A stretch of 64,000 bases of DNA from Bacteroides fragilis (GCA_945889005.1 CAMDBI010000015.1:25362-89361), one strand, 5' to 3'. Numbered from the stretch's first letter, positions 39,283-50,310 are shown. Notes: generated by a model not told the origin, from the sequence alone. Made by a program: numbers and translations.

Positions 39283-41049
39283 TTGAGAATGACCCAAGCA
39301 GAAAAGGAAAAAAACTACATAGACACTCTACTCAACGCCATCTCCACCAACGATGCCATTGAGGTATTCAATTTAATAGATCATAAAATCATTAAATTAC
39401 TTGAATGCTCTACCGAAGATTTCATGTTGTTAAATGCTGAATTTAAAAATTATTTTAAAGATTATAAACACATTAATACCACAGCAAAAAACCTATCTGA
39501 AACATTCTCTAAACTTCTCAATGAAGAAACAATTGGTAAAGTAGACGCTAATTTTGACAATATTGAAGATCAGATTAAATCTCATATAGAGGGCTTACAA
39601 TTTAACCTCTCAATAATTAATACACTTACCCAAAAACACACAAATAACTTTCTTTTAATAAATAATATTAAACAAAATTTTTCGAGTCTCAAATTATTGA
39701 TTGCAAGCTTAAAACTAGGCGACACATCAAACCCAACCACTTCATCTACAATCGATACATCTATAAACGAAATAAAACTGACAATATCTTTACTCGAAAA
39801 CCAAAATGAAAAATTAAAAATTCAATTATCAGAAATAGTATCGAGTCTTAAATCGTTTCAATTAAAAGACCAGCAATCGGCAATAGAATTGGCGCACAAT
39901 AGCTTTTTACAAATAAAAGAAATATCTGTAAAAGCACCATCAATTACAGAATTAATTAAAGAATTTTCAAGTTCTTGTTCAACACGAATCGAGAAAATAA
40001 TTACCAATCTACAATACAATGATATTATTCGACAAAAAATTGAGCATATTCAACGATCGCACAAAGACATACTATGCGAACTAAACAATCTGATTGAAAA
40101 CGAAGGAAAACTTAGTATAATCCATAACAAAGTAAAAGTATTTTTTAAAATACGTGATATTGCAGGTTTACAAGCTGCCCAATTACTACATGCCAATTTA
40201 CAATATCAATCTGCCATTTCAGAAATAAACAGCGACTTAGATCTTATTGGTTCTGAAATGATTTCAATATCAAAACAAAGTAACTTACTTTTTAGTAATA
40301 ATAGCGACAATTTGCCCATAAATGATTTTCAAAAATCGCTCAATTCAATTTTACAACTAGTAAATACCGATTTAAAAATCGATTCATCAAGTATCTCAAA
40401 GCTCCATCTATCAATAGACGAATTTAATGAACAAATAAACAATGCAGTAAAAGCTATCAACGATTTAGCGATTATTATTCTTAATTATGTAGATAATGTT
40501 AAGAAAAAAGAAATAAGCCAAACCGACAAGAACAATTTAGATCTAATTTCCAATCTTATTAAAGAAATAAACCTTGCGGTCGTTCAAGTACCCATCTCAG
40601 ATGAACAAAAAATAATTGAATTAAAAGAATTTTCTTCAGGAATAAAAAAGAACCTAGACGAAACCATTCAATTTGTCAATAACCTAATAAAAGATACCCA
40701 ACCTTTATATATTGAAGAAAAAAACTTAATAGTTGGTGTTAGTCTCGAATTGAAGAGCTCAATAAAAAGAGTTAAATATTATGAACTATTTGAAGAGGTC
40801 TGCGACGATATTATAGATAAATTAAACCAATTGAATTTAAAATTAAATTATGGTCGCGAAATCGAAAGTCCTATAACTCGAGAAGAAAATTTGGCAAAGC
40901 TCAAATCGAGATATACCATGGAGAGCGAACATTTAATCCACGACCATTTGGCAAACAATATTGTTGATGTTACACAGTCTGAAGCAACACTTTTAGGATT
41001 AATTGAACAAAAAACAGACGAAGATGATGACAATTTAGAATTATTTTAA
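39283..41049 (+). CDS. Uncharacterised coiled-coil protein of chemotaxis cluster
   Basis: Long alpha-helical/coiled-coil composition; contains NLQYNDIIRQKIEHIQRSHKDI (40003-40068), resembling the LQFQDIIRQRIEHI-type helix of atypical chemotaxis proteins. Confidence 0.6.
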   Translation: MRMTQAEKEKNYIDTLLNAISTNDAIEVFNLIDHKIIKLLECSTEDFMLLNAEFKNYFKDYKHINTTAKNLSETFSKLLNEETIGKVDANFDNIEDQIKSHIEGLQFNLSIINTLTQKHTNNFLLINNIKQNFSSLKLLIASLKLGDTSNPTTSSTIDTSINEIKLTISLLENQNEKLKIQLSEIVSSLKSFQLKDQQSAIELAHNSFLQIKEISVKAPSITELIKEFSSSCSTRIEKIITNLQYNDIIRQKIEHIQRSHKDILCELNNLIENEGKLSIIHNKVKVFFKIRDIAGLQAAQLLHANLQYQSAISEINSDLDLIGSEMISISKQSNLLFSNNSDNLPINDFQKSLNSILQLVNTDLKIDSSSISKLHLSIDEFNEQINNAVKAINDLAIIILNYVDNVKKKEISQTDKNNLDLISNLIKEINLAVVQVPISDEQKIIELKEFSSGIKKNLDETIQFVNNLIKDTQPLYIEEKNLIVGVSLELKSSIKRVKYYELFEEVCDDIIDKLNQLNLKLNYGREIESPITREENLAKLKSRYTMESEHLIHDHLANNIVDVTQSEATLLGLIEQKTDEDDDNLELF

Positions 41050-41079
41050 TAACTTTAAATTGAAAATAAAAGAATACTA

Positions 41080-41382
41080 ATGGATAAAAAATTAACAAAA
41101 ATATCGATCAATTCTGATAATGAAGAAGTTCATGTTGTCATAGAAAGAGATTTCTCTATCAACAACATAGAACAAGTAAAAGTAGAATTGACAGAAATAC
41201 TAAATAAACACGATAAAATTACATTAGAATTAAAAGAAATTGAAAATTTCGATTTAACATCGATACAATTGTTATATTCTTTAAAAAAGCTTGAAAAGAA
41301 AGAAATAAAGATCAAATCGAAAATAAAAGACGATTTGAATAATATATTAGTCAATTCAGGATTTAAAGAGCTTATAAATTAA
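41080..41382 (+). CDS. STAS-domain protein
   Basis: INNIEQVKVELTEILNKHDKITLELKEIENFDLTSIQLLYSLKKL; anti-sigma-antagonist-like fold pattern with degenerate D-S motif. Confidence 0.7.
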   Translation: MDKKLTKISINSDNEEVHVVIERDFSINNIEQVKVELTEILNKHDKITLELKEIENFDLTSIQLLYSLKKLEKKEIKIKSKIKDDLNNILVNSGFKELIN

Positions 41383-41400
41383 CAGTATAATAAAACAACC

Positions 41401-41766
41401 ATGGCAAAAACAATTTTAATTGTAGACGACTCAGAAAGTATCAGAGAAGTAGTTAGTTTTACTTTAGAAAACGAAGGTTACAAGGTGCTTGTAGGAGTTG
41501 ATGGTAAAGATGCCCTTAAGTTTTTAACAGGCGATGAGATAGATTTAGTCATTACAGACCTTCATATGCCTGTAATGGATGGTATCGAGCTTATTAAAGA
41601 AATTAGAGCATTAGATAAATATTCGCGAGTGCCCATATTATTTTTAACAACCGAATCGCAGGCAGCTAAAAAAATAGAAGCCAAAGAAGCTGGAGCAACA
41701 GGATGGATTATCAAACCATTTGTTCCTGCAAAACTTATTGCAGCAATCAATAAAGTAATCCGTTAA
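41401..41766 (+). CDS. cheY: CheY-like response regulator
   Basis: TILIVDDSESIREVVSFTLENEGYKVLVG; DLVITDLHMPVMDGIELI; FLTTES; GWIIKPFVPAKL. Confidence 0.93.
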   Translation: MAKTILIVDDSESIREVVSFTLENEGYKVLVGVDGKDALKFLTGDEIDLVITDLHMPVMDGIELIKEIRALDKYSRVPILFLTTESQAAKKIEAKEAGATGWIIKPFVPAKLIAAINKVIR

Positions 41767-43847
41767 TGGAAAATTTTAAGCTTAAATTCATCGAAGAGGC
41801 TACCGAGCACATCAATGAACTTGAAAAAACATTGTTAGATCTTGAGAAATTTCCCAACGACAAACAACTCATTGAGAAGGTTTTTAGGGCAATGCATTCA
41901 CTTAAGGGAGGTGGAGCTATGTTTGGTTTCGATCAAATTAGCGAATATACTCACAACCTCGAATCATTGTACGATTATGTTCGTAATGGTCAAATGGAAC
42001 TAACCAAAAATCTTTTTGACGTTACATTGGCTTCTGTAGACCATTTAACAAATCTTTTAGACGAAAGTAAATCAGAAACTTCCGCTACTAAAAAAAGACA
42101 TAGTGAACTAACCTCTCAAATAGATGAAATAATTAAGCGAAAAAAAAGTGGATTACAAGAAGAAAAAAACAATTTAAAAACAGCCGTTACTGATATAGTT
42201 GAAATATCCGGTAAAGAAAAACAATCAACATATTATATACACTTTATACCTAATATTGATATTTTTGACAACGGAACAAACCCTTTGTTTTTGCTCGACG
42301 AACTTACCGCTCTTGGCAAAACCATTGTCATACCTAATATGTCTAAGGTTGAAGGATTTCATAGTTTAAATCCCTGTAACTGCTATACCAGTTGGGAAAT
42401 ATTTCTTTCCACAACTCACGATATTAATTCAATTACCGATATTTTTATTTTTGTTGAAGACGATTGCACCATAGATATCCACAAGCTTAGCGACACCAAT
42501 CTTTTAGATATTCCTTTATTTATTGAAAAAATAAATAGCCTACGAAGTGAAACAAAAGATATTGGAATAAATGAAATTGAACTTTTTATTGGGCAATTAA
42601 AAATTGTTACCCCAACTGTAGTAAAAGAAAAAAAACAAGAAGAAAAAAATCAAGGAGCCGCACCTAAAGAAAATATGATATCGAGTATCAGGGTTTCATC
42701 AGAAAAACTCGACAATCTTATGAATTTAGTAAGTGAACTTGTTACAACTCAGGCCCGCCTCACCATGTACGCCGAAAACGATAGCGCGCCCGAGCTAATA
42801 GCTATTGGAGAGAATGTTCAAAAACTATCGCGACAATTGCGCGACATTGCATTCAGCATAGTACTCATACCCATCGAAAACCTTTTAACACGTTTTCAAC
42901 GTTTGGTAAGAGATCTATCGCAAGAACTGAAAAAAGATGTCGTCTTCATTACCGAAGGTACAGATACCGAACTCGACAAAACTATCATTGAGAATCTTAC
43001 AGATCCTCTTATGCATATACTCCGAAATAGCCTCGACCATGGAATTGAATCGCCAGAAATACGAGAAAAACTTGGAAAGCCCAAACAAGGTACTATTACT
43101 TTAAAAGCATTTTACTCAGGAGCAAATGTACATATCCAAATTAGCGACGACGGTTCAGGAATTGACTCCGAAAAGGTTCGCCAGAAAGCAATTAGCAAAG
43201 GGCTAATATCGGCAGATACCATTTTAACTCAAAAAGAAATACTTGATATTATATTCCTGCCCGGATTTTCAACAGCTACCAATATAACCGATGTATCGGG
43301 TCGAGGTGTTGGAATGGATGTAGTTCGTCGAAAAATTGCAGATATTAGAGGCGAGGTCGAAATTGAATCGAAAGTTAAACATGGAACAACACTTACAATC
43401 AAACTACCTCTAACACTTTCTATTATTGATGGTTTGCAAGTTAAAGTGAATGATGTTTATTATATAATACCATTAACTTCGGTCGACAAAATATATGCTG
43501 CCGATCACAACAAAGTATATGGAACATTCAACAATCTTATAATACTCGATGGTCAACAATTGCCTTTTTTCTATTTACGCGACGAATTTGAAATAAACGA
43601 GAATACTATTGAAAATGAACAAATAGTTGTTGTCCGATACGAAGACAAACGTATTGGATTGGTTGTTGATAGTGTAGTTGGCGAATATCAGGCAGTTTTA
43701 AAGCCATTGGGAAAATATTATAAAAATCAAGAAATTATTTCAGGTGCAACCATTCTTGGCGATGGTACCATTGCTCTTGTTATAGATACCAATAAAGCAA
43801 TTAAATTCTTTTCACAAAAATACCTATCTTCGGAGGAAAAAAAATGA
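41766..43847 (+). CDS. cheA: Chemotaxis histidine kinase CheA
   Basis: HPt MHSLKGGGAMFGFDQI; SSIRVSSEKLDNLMNLVSELVTTQARL; HILRNSLDHGIESPEIREKLGKP; GRGVGMDVVRRKI; CheW-like C-terminus. Start overlaps cheY stop (TAATG). Confidence 0.95.
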   Translation: MENFKLKFIEEATEHINELEKTLLDLEKFPNDKQLIEKVFRAMHSLKGGGAMFGFDQISEYTHNLESLYDYVRNGQMELTKNLFDVTLASVDHLTNLLDESKSETSATKKRHSELTSQIDEIIKRKKSGLQEEKNNLKTAVTDIVEISGKEKQSTYYIHFIPNIDIFDNGTNPLFLLDELTALGKTIVIPNMSKVEGFHSLNPCNCYTSWEIFLSTTHDINSITDIFIFVEDDCTIDIHKLSDTNLLDIPLFIEKINSLRSETKDIGINEIELFIGQLKIVTPTVVKEKKQEEKNQGAAPKENMISSIRVSSEKLDNLMNLVSELVTTQARLTMYAENDSAPELIAIGENVQKLSRQLRDIAFSIVLIPIENLLTRFQRLVRDLSQELKKDVVFITEGTDTELDKTIIENLTDPLMHILRNSLDHGIESPEIREKLGKPKQGTITLKAFYSGANVHIQISDDGSGIDSEKVRQKAISKGLISADTILTQKEILDIIFLPGFSTATNITDVSGRGVGMDVVRRKIADIRGEVEIESKVKHGTTLTIKLPLTLSIIDGLQVKVNDVYYIIPLTSVDKIYAADHNKVYGTFNNLIILDGQQLPFFYLRDEFEINENTIENEQIVVVRYEDKRIGLVVDSVVGEYQAVLKPLGKYYKNQEIISGATILGDGTIALVIDTNKAIKFFSQKYLSSEEKK

Positions 43848-44353
43848 CAGTGGAAAAAAAACATAAAATAAACTCATACTTAACATTTATGTTGGGCGAA
43901 GAGTTTTTTGCTGCAAATGTCAGCAAAGTGCTTAATATTTTGGAAATGACCAAAGTAACAAAAGTACCTAAAGCTCCTCATTATATGAAAGGGGTTATTA
44001 ATCTTAGAGGTGCTGTTTTGCCTTTGATCGACACACGAATTAAATTTGAAATGGACGAAACAGTATTTACAGCAAATACCTGCATATTAGTATTAGACAT
44101 CAATGTTAATGGAGATAGTGTACATGTTGGAGCATTGGTCGATTCGGTTCAGGAAGTTCTCGAAATTGACGACGCAAACATTATGCCCCCACCCAATATT
44201 GGAACTAAATATAAATCGGAATTCATCGAAGGAGTTGCCAAAGTTGGGGAGGAATTTATAATGATACTCGATATGGATTTAATTTTTTCGACCGATGAAC
44301 TCAGTTTATTAAAAGATAATTTTAAAGAAGAAACCGAAGAAGTGAAAAAATAA
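43844..44353 (+). CDS. cheW: Chemotaxis coupling protein CheW
   Basis: YLTFMLGEEFFAANVSKVLNILEMTKVTKVPKAPHYMKGVINLRGAVLPLIDTRIKF. Confidence 0.93.
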   Translation: MTVEKKHKINSYLTFMLGEEFFAANVSKVLNILEMTKVTKVPKAPHYMKGVINLRGAVLPLIDTRIKFEMDETVFTANTCILVLDINVNGDSVHVGALVDSVQEVLEIDDANIMPPPNIGTKYKSEFIEGVAKVGEEFIMILDMDLIFSTDELSLLKDNFKEETEEVKK

Positions 44354-44374
44354 AATTAAATAATCAATAATATT

Positions 44375-44405
44375 AAGCCCGGAAAAGTTTCGGGCTTTTT
44401 TTATT
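44375..44405 (+). terminator. Intrinsic terminator downstream of cheW
   Basis: aagcccggaaaagtttcgggcttttttttat hairpin plus T-tract. Confidence 0.85.
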
Positions 44406-44513
44406 TAAAACACTTTAATAAAAAAAACTATTATTATAATTATAATCTATAATATTTTTTTAACTTTATAAGGTATTCTTTTTGAGTTTATTCCCTTAAT
44501 ATAACGTATTACA

Positions 44514-46727
44514 ATGAAAATTATTTCAAAATTAAACGCATCGGTAATAACAGTTTCAATTTTATTATTAGTTTCTACCGGCATTATCTCATACTTTGTA
44601 TATTCTTCGTACAACACCCAACAAAATGAAAAAAAATGCAATTTACCGGTCTTGACATTAAATAATAATATATCATACTATGTCAATCAAATAAAAAATG
44701 AACAAGTAAATAACATTATCGATGAAGGACAAAAGTATATTGATAGCCTTAAAATATATATTATTGAAGCCAAGGAACTTATATCAAATGTAAAAATTAA
44801 TAACTATAGTCCAATAGTCGAAAAAAGCGAACTGCTTTACACCAAAGTTGAGGAATATAATACTGAGAATAAAAAAGTAATTTCAAATTTTACTTCAAAC
44901 CAAACATCAATAAAAAACATTCAAAAAGAATTTGAAGATAAATGTCAGGCATATATCGATTTGCAACGACGTCTCATTAACAACGACTTAAACAGCAATT
45001 CGAATGACAGGGTACGCTTACGCTTAAATCGCATTAGTATTATGACAAACATTTTGTCGAATGGCATTCAGGCGTTTAATAGTTTTGACTCCCAAATGAG
45101 CATATCTATAAACCTCAATAATATAATTTCACTTATTACAACAGTCGAAACACAGATTGAATCACTCAAAAGCCAAAGTAAGCAAACAAATGAGCAACAA
45201 TTGTTAGCATCTGCCTCAGAAAATATTAATCAATATAAAACAACACTTGACGAGAATATACTAGCACATGCAAAAAAAATTGAATTAAAAAATCAAATTA
45301 ATAATCTTTCGAACGAGTTGAATGAGAATATATTTTCTTTTAATCAAAGTCAAATACAGCAAATACATAACAACACAGAAATTGAAGAGAAAAATCTTAT
45401 TGGAACAGGTATTACAACAATTTTAATATCAATTCTGATGTTAATTGTATTTATTAGTATTTCAATATATTTTAAGAAAAAAATAATAAACACCATCAAA
45501 AAGAGTATTGAATTTGCTAAAGAAATAGCATCGGGCAACCTCAATGCAAAACTTATAATACATGGTAATGACGAGTCGACCCAATTATTAAAAGCATTAG
45601 ATGAAATGGCCAATAATTTAAGAAACGTAATAAACGATATCATAACCAATGCCGAACATATTGAAGAAGAAGGCAATGATATAGCAAAGCAAACAAGTAT
45701 ACTTGCACGAAATACCTCAGACCAAGCAGCTTCGATACAAGAAGTTTCATCGTCTGTTGAAGAAATTTCATCGATTATTCATCAAACAACCATCAATTCG
45801 AAAGAAACTCAGAATTTAACAGAAAAAGCGACCATAAGCATAAAAACAGGAGCAGAAACATCATTGAGTGCAATAGATTCAATGAAAAAAATTGCAGAAA
45901 AAATATCAATAATAAACGATATTGCCTTTCAAACCAATATACTTGCACTAAATGCAGCTGTAGAAGCAGCTAGGGCAGGCGAACATGGAAGAGGCTTTGC
46001 TGTGGTAGCAGCCGAAGTTAGAAAACTTGCCGAAAGAAGTAAAAATGCCGCAGAAGATATTGACAAGCTTTCAAAATCGGGCGTAAAAGTATCGGAAAGT
46101 GCAGGTTTGCAACTCAATATGGTTGTTCCAGAAATACAAAAAACAGCCGATCTTATTCGTGAAATTTCGACAGCTAGTATGGAACAAAATCGAGGGTCAG
46201 AGCATATTAAAACAGCAATACAACAAATAAACGCTGTAATTCAGAAAAATGCAGCTGCCTCTGAAAAATTGGCAGACAACTCTGCTGATTTACAAACAAA
46301 GCTTCAAAAATTAAACGAATCAACTTCGTTTTTTAAATCAAAAAAATCAAAAGAATTTAAAACAAAACCAATTGATTCAAATTCGAACTATATACCCAAA
46401 AAAGAAATAAAAACCATTACACAATCACCAATAAAAACGTCAAAACCAATTGTAACTAGTACTATATTATCAAAAGCAACTATTCCAGTCAAAACAAATG
46501 GAATTCAAACAAAAACAGCATTTGTTAAACCAAGCACAACACCTGTTTTAAATGGCATAACCAAAAACAGTCTTATAAAACCCGAGATAAAGACTACATA
46601 CCAACACAATGGCACCAATGGGTTTCACAAAAATGGCACAAATGGTCATAAACAAGAACATAAAAAAGGAGTTACAATAAATTTACAGGAAACAAGTACA
46701 ATTGATAGTGAATATGAAAGATTTTAA
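44514..46727 (+). CDS. Methyl-accepting chemotaxis protein
   Basis: Two TM segments, HAMP-like region, signalling hairpin [42 protein letters not shown], long C-terminal linker ending EYERF. Confidence 0.95.
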   Translation: MKIISKLNASVITVSILLLVSTGIISYFVYSSYNTQQNEKKCNLPVLTLNNNISYYVNQIKNEQVNNIIDEGQKYIDSLKIYIIEAKELISNVKINNYSPIVEKSELLYTKVEEYNTENKKVISNFTSNQTSIKNIQKEFEDKCQAYIDLQRRLINNDLNSNSNDRVRLRLNRISIMTNILSNGIQAFNSFDSQMSISINLNNIISLITTVETQIESLKSQSKQTNEQQLLASASENINQYKTTLDENILAHAKKIELKNQINNLSNELNENIFSFNQSQIQQIHNNTEIEEKNLIGTGITTILISILMLIVFISISIYFKKKIINTIKKSIEFAKEIASGNLNAKLIIHGNDESTQLLKALDEMANNLRNVINDIITNAEHIEEEGNDIAKQTSILARNTSDQAASIQEVSSSVEEISSIIHQTTINSKETQNLTEKATISIKTGAETSLSAIDSMKKIAEKISIINDIAFQTNILALNAAVEAARAGEHGRGFAVVAAEVRKLAERSKNAAEDIDKLSKSGVKVSESAGLQLNMVVPEIQKTADLIREISTASMEQNRGSEHIKTAIQQINAVIQKNAAASEKLADNSADLQTKLQKLNESTSFFKSKKSKEFKTKPIDSNSNYIPKKEIKTITQSPIKTSKPIVTSTILSKATIPVKTNGIQTKTAFVKPSTTPVLNGITKNSLIKPEIKTTYQHNGTNGFHKNGTNGHKQEHKKGVTINLQETSTIDSEYERF

Positions 46728-46754
46728 TTAACTTTAAGATAAAACAACAAAAAT

Positions 46755-47609
46755 ATGTCTCTCGATAGATTAAATGAAATCTTTAAGGCAAAACTTTCAA
46801 ACGAAGACTTTGACCGTTTGAGTAATTTTATTTACAGCGAATATGGGATAAAAATGCCTCCTATAAAAAAGGTGATGTTGCAAAGTCGGTTACAGAAAAG
46901 ATTAAGAGATCTCAATATAGTTTCATTTAAAGATTATGTCGATTTTGTATTTAGCAAAGAAGGTCAGGACAATGAAGTTATTCACATGATAGATGTGGTA
47001 AGTACCAATAAAACCGACTTTTTTAGAGAGCCCATACATTTCGATTTTTTAACCAACGAAGGTTTGCCCGAAATGTTGCAAAATCAAAACCACACCTTAA
47101 CCAAAATATGGAGTGCCGGATGTTCAAGTGGTGAAGAACCATATACAATATCAATAGTTATGCAAGAATTTAAGGAAAAAAATCCAGGCTTCGATTTTTC
47201 AATTTTTGCAACTGATATTTCTAGTCGAATATTACGATCGGCCGTTGAAGCAATTTATAAAGAAAATAGAGTTGAAAATTTACCCCTTAGCATAAAACGC
47301 AAATATTTTTTAAAAAGTAAGGATCGAGACAACCCAACTGTAAGAGTAATTCCTGAATTGAGAAAAAAAATATCATTCCAGCGACTCAATTTTATGGACA
47401 ATTCATATAATGTACCCGATCAATATGATATTGTTTTTTGCCGAAATGTACTTATTTATTTCGACCGAGAAACCCAAGAAAAAGTAATTTCAAAATTATG
47501 TTCAAAATTAAAAGTCGGAGGTTTCTTTTTCCTAGGTCACTCAGAATCAATTACAAATATGCAGTTACCATTAAAACAAATAAAACCAACAATATTTAGA
47601 AGAATATAA
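46755..47609 (+). CDS. cheR: Chemotaxis protein methyltransferase CheR
   Basis: IWSAGCSSGEEPYTISIVMQEF; FATDISSRILRSAVEAIY; YDIVFCRNVLIYFDRETQEKVI; FLGHSESI. Confidence 0.95.
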   Translation: MSLDRLNEIFKAKLSNEDFDRLSNFIYSEYGIKMPPIKKVMLQSRLQKRLRDLNIVSFKDYVDFVFSKEGQDNEVIHMIDVVSTNKTDFFREPIHFDFLTNEGLPEMLQNQNHTLTKIWSAGCSSGEEPYTISIVMQEFKEKNPGFDFSIFATDISSRILRSAVEAIYKENRVENLPLSIKRKYFLKSKDRDNPTVRVIPELRKKISFQRLNFMDNSYNVPDQYDIVFCRNVLIYFDRETQEKVISKLCSKLKVGGFFFLGHSESITNMQLPLKQIKPTIFRRI

Positions 47610-47663
47610 ATATGTAGTTTTTTTTATATATTTACAATTGAGCAATACGTTAAGAATAAAAAT

Positions 47664-48563
47664 ATGAGCAAACTAAGCGACCTTGACTTAATAGAAGAGC
47701 TGCAAAAACGGTTCGATGAAAACAGTAAAACGATTCAGGAATTAAAGGAGTTAACAGACGAATTAAAACATGTTAATAAAAAACTTGAGGAATCGGAAGC
47801 ACTAAAAAGTCACTTTATTTCGAATATTACCAACGAAATTATCAATCCATTTACCTCAATTTTAGGATTGTCGAGAAGTATATTAGCCGTTAAAAAAGAA
47901 GATTGGAAACGTGTAATTTCAATGGTTGCACTTATTCACTCAGAAGCATTTAATCTCGATTTTCAGTTGCGGAATATATTTGTAGCAGCAAAAATTGAAG
48001 CAGGAGAAATTTATCCTGAAATAATAAATGTTGACCTCGAAAATTTGGTTCGAAGTGTTATAGAAGCATTTAAGATAGAAGCCAAAAAGAAAAATATTGA
48101 ACTTGAATTTTACTTCGATTTAATACCTGAAAAAAACAGTATATACTATTTCAAAACCGATCCCGAAAAATTAAAGATCGCCTTAGCAAATTTATTGAGC
48201 AATTCAATAAAATATAGTTTGGAAGATCAGAAAGTAATTGTAAGATTGTGGAAGTCAACTGACGATAATATTAACTTTTCGGTACAAGACTTTGGACAAG
48301 GAATTTCGGATGCCAACCAGAAAATAATTTTTGATCGATTTAAACGTCTCGACTCTGGAATAAACTCGCTGAACCGCGGACATGGATTGGGCTTGTCGAT
48401 CAATAAAGCTGTAATAGATTTATTACAAGGTACTATTGATGTAAAAAGCGAACTAGGAAAAGGAGCAACCTTTACACTGTCAATACCAGAAGCAAAAAAC
48501 AATATTGCCGGCTTCTCAGCAGACGGAAATGAGTTTATTTTTGATGAGGATGAAGTATTTTAA
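47664..48563 (+). CDS. Histidine kinase-like protein lacking the canonical H-box histidine
   Basis: Coiled coil, degenerate H-box SHFISNITNEIINPFTSILGLS (N replaces H), intact HATPase motifs NLLSNSIKYS, DFGQGI, GHGLGLSINKAV. Confidence 0.85.
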   Translation: MSKLSDLDLIEELQKRFDENSKTIQELKELTDELKHVNKKLEESEALKSHFISNITNEIINPFTSILGLSRSILAVKKEDWKRVISMVALIHSEAFNLDFQLRNIFVAAKIEAGEIYPEIINVDLENLVRSVIEAFKIEAKKKNIELEFYFDLIPEKNSIYYFKTDPEKLKIALANLLSNSIKYSLEDQKVIVRLWKSTDDNINFSVQDFGQGISDANQKIIFDRFKRLDSGINSLNRGHGLGLSINKAVIDLLQGTIDVKSELGKGATFTLSIPEAKNNIAGFSADGNEFIFDEDEVF

Positions 48564-48577
48564 TACTTGCCGGTAAT

Positions 48578-49057
48578 ATGGAAGAAAATAAAAACGTACA
48601 TTTTTTATATCCTGCAGCATTGTTTACCAGCTCATCTCCATATATGGTCACCACCATACTTGGTTCATGTGTTGCTGTATGCTTGCACGATCCGGTTCTA
48701 AAAATCGGCGGAATCAATCACTATATGTTGCCTTTATGGAATGGTCAAGGACTTGCCTCTCCCAAATATGGAAATATAGCCATTGAAAAATTGCTTGAGA
48801 AAATGATTTCGATGGGAGCAAAAAAAGAAAATTTAATTGCAAAAGTATTTGGCGGAGGAGAAGTAATCGAAACCAATATTACAAATTTTAATATTGGAGC
48901 AAGAAATATAAAAATTGCTCACGAATCGTTAGAAGAGCGTCATATAAAAATTATAGGCTCAAGTGTAGGAGGAAAACTCGGCAGAAAAATCCTTTACAAT
49001 ACTGAAACAGGAGAGGTTAAACAAAAATTTATACAAAAAACTAATTTAGGAGATTAA
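48578..49057 (+). CDS. cheD: Chemoreceptor glutamine deamidase CheD
   Basis: TTILGSCVAVCLHDPVLKIGGINHYMLP; GAKKENLIAKVFGGGEVI; NIGARNIKIAHESLEERHIKIIGSSVGGKLGRKI. Confidence 0.93.
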   Translation: MEENKNVHFLYPAALFTSSSPYMVTTILGSCVAVCLHDPVLKIGGINHYMLPLWNGQGLASPKYGNIAIEKLLEKMISMGAKKENLIAKVFGGGEVIETNITNFNIGARNIKIAHESLEERHIKIIGSSVGGKLGRKILYNTETGEVKQKFIQKTNLGD

Positions 49058-49130
49058 TTTCAGGATTTTTTTGTAACTTAGACATAGTAGAGGACGAATT
49101 CAGCCAGAATATAAAGAAGCAAGAACTGAA

Positions 49131-50219
49131 ATGAAAAAAATAAAAGTACTCATAGTAGACGATTCTGCTGTTGTAAGACAGACATTGACAAGTATTCTTG
49201 AAACCGATTCACAACTAGAGGTTATGGGTTCGGCATCTGATCCTTTTTTTGCAGCAAAGAAAATTCAAACCGAGGTTCCAGATGTAATTACCTTAGATAT
49301 CGAAATGCCTCGAATGGATGGATTAACATTTCTAAGAAAAATAATGTCGCAACACCCTATACCTGTTGTAGTTATTTCGAGCTTAACTGCCGAAGGAACA
49401 GAAACTGGTATGAAAGCACTTGAATATGGAGCGGTTGAAATAATTACCAAACCACAAATGAACACTAAACAGTTCATTGAAGAGTCGCGAATACGAATAT
49501 GCGATGCCGTAAAAGCAGCAGCACAATCAAAAATAAAAAGAAAAAACTACACAACCTCTGAAATAGTTGTGCCACCTAAGCTTTCAGCAGATGCGGTTAT
49601 TCCAAATGTAAAGACAGATTATAGCATGATAAAAACCACCGAGTCGGTGGTTGCAGTTGGAGCATCGACCGGAGGAACAGATGCCCTCCAGGTATTTTTA
49701 CAAGCCATGCCTCCCGATTGCCCAGGAATAATAATTGTTCAACACATGCCCGAATTTTTTACAAAATCGTTTGCCAATCGATTGAACGAACTTTGCAGCA
49801 TATCGGTAAAAGAAGCCGAGAATGGCGATACAGTAATTCGCGGGCAAGCATTAATAGCCCCTGGCAATCATCATATGTTGCTCAAACGAAGTGGAGCACG
49901 TTATTATGTTGAAGTAAAAGACGGCCCCCTTGTCAATAGGCACCGGCCATCTGTCGATGTTCTTTTTAGGTCAACAGCCCGTTATGCCGGGAAAAATGCC
50001 TTAGGAGTCATAATGACCGGAATGGGCGACGATGGAGCAAAAGGATTGCTCGAAATGAAAGAGGCAGGAGCTCATACAGTTGCGCAGGACGAAAAATCGT
50101 GTGTTGTTTTTGGAATGCCAAATGAAGCCATCAAATTGGGTGCAGCAGACAAAATACTCCCACTAGATGCAATTGCTAATCATGTAGTTAGAATGGTTTC
50201 TCAAAAGGTTCTTCAATAA
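49131..50219 (+). CDS. cheB: Chemotaxis methylesterase CheB
   Basis: Receiver domain [18 protein letters not shown]...[20 protein letters not shown] plus [48 protein letters not shown]. Confidence 0.95.
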   Translation: MKKIKVLIVDDSAVVRQTLTSILETDSQLEVMGSASDPFFAAKKIQTEVPDVITLDIEMPRMDGLTFLRKIMSQHPIPVVVISSLTAEGTETGMKALEYGAVEIITKPQMNTKQFIEESRIRICDAVKAAAQSKIKRKNYTTSEIVVPPKLSADAVIPNVKTDYSMIKTTESVVAVGASTGGTDALQVFLQAMPPDCPGIIIVQHMPEFFTKSFANRLNELCSISVKEAENGDTVIRGQALIAPGNHHMLLKRSGARYYVEVKDGPLVNRHRPSVDVLFRSTARYAGKNALGVIMTGMGDDGAKGLLEMKEAGAHTVAQDEKSCVVFGMPNEAIKLGAADKILPLDAIANHVVRMVSQKVLQ

Positions 50220-50310
50220 TTAAACATGAACACCTATTATTTATTATATTATTTGTATTTATAAAAATATTCATTACTTTTAATTCGCTATTTTCTAAGC
50301 TCAGCAAATA

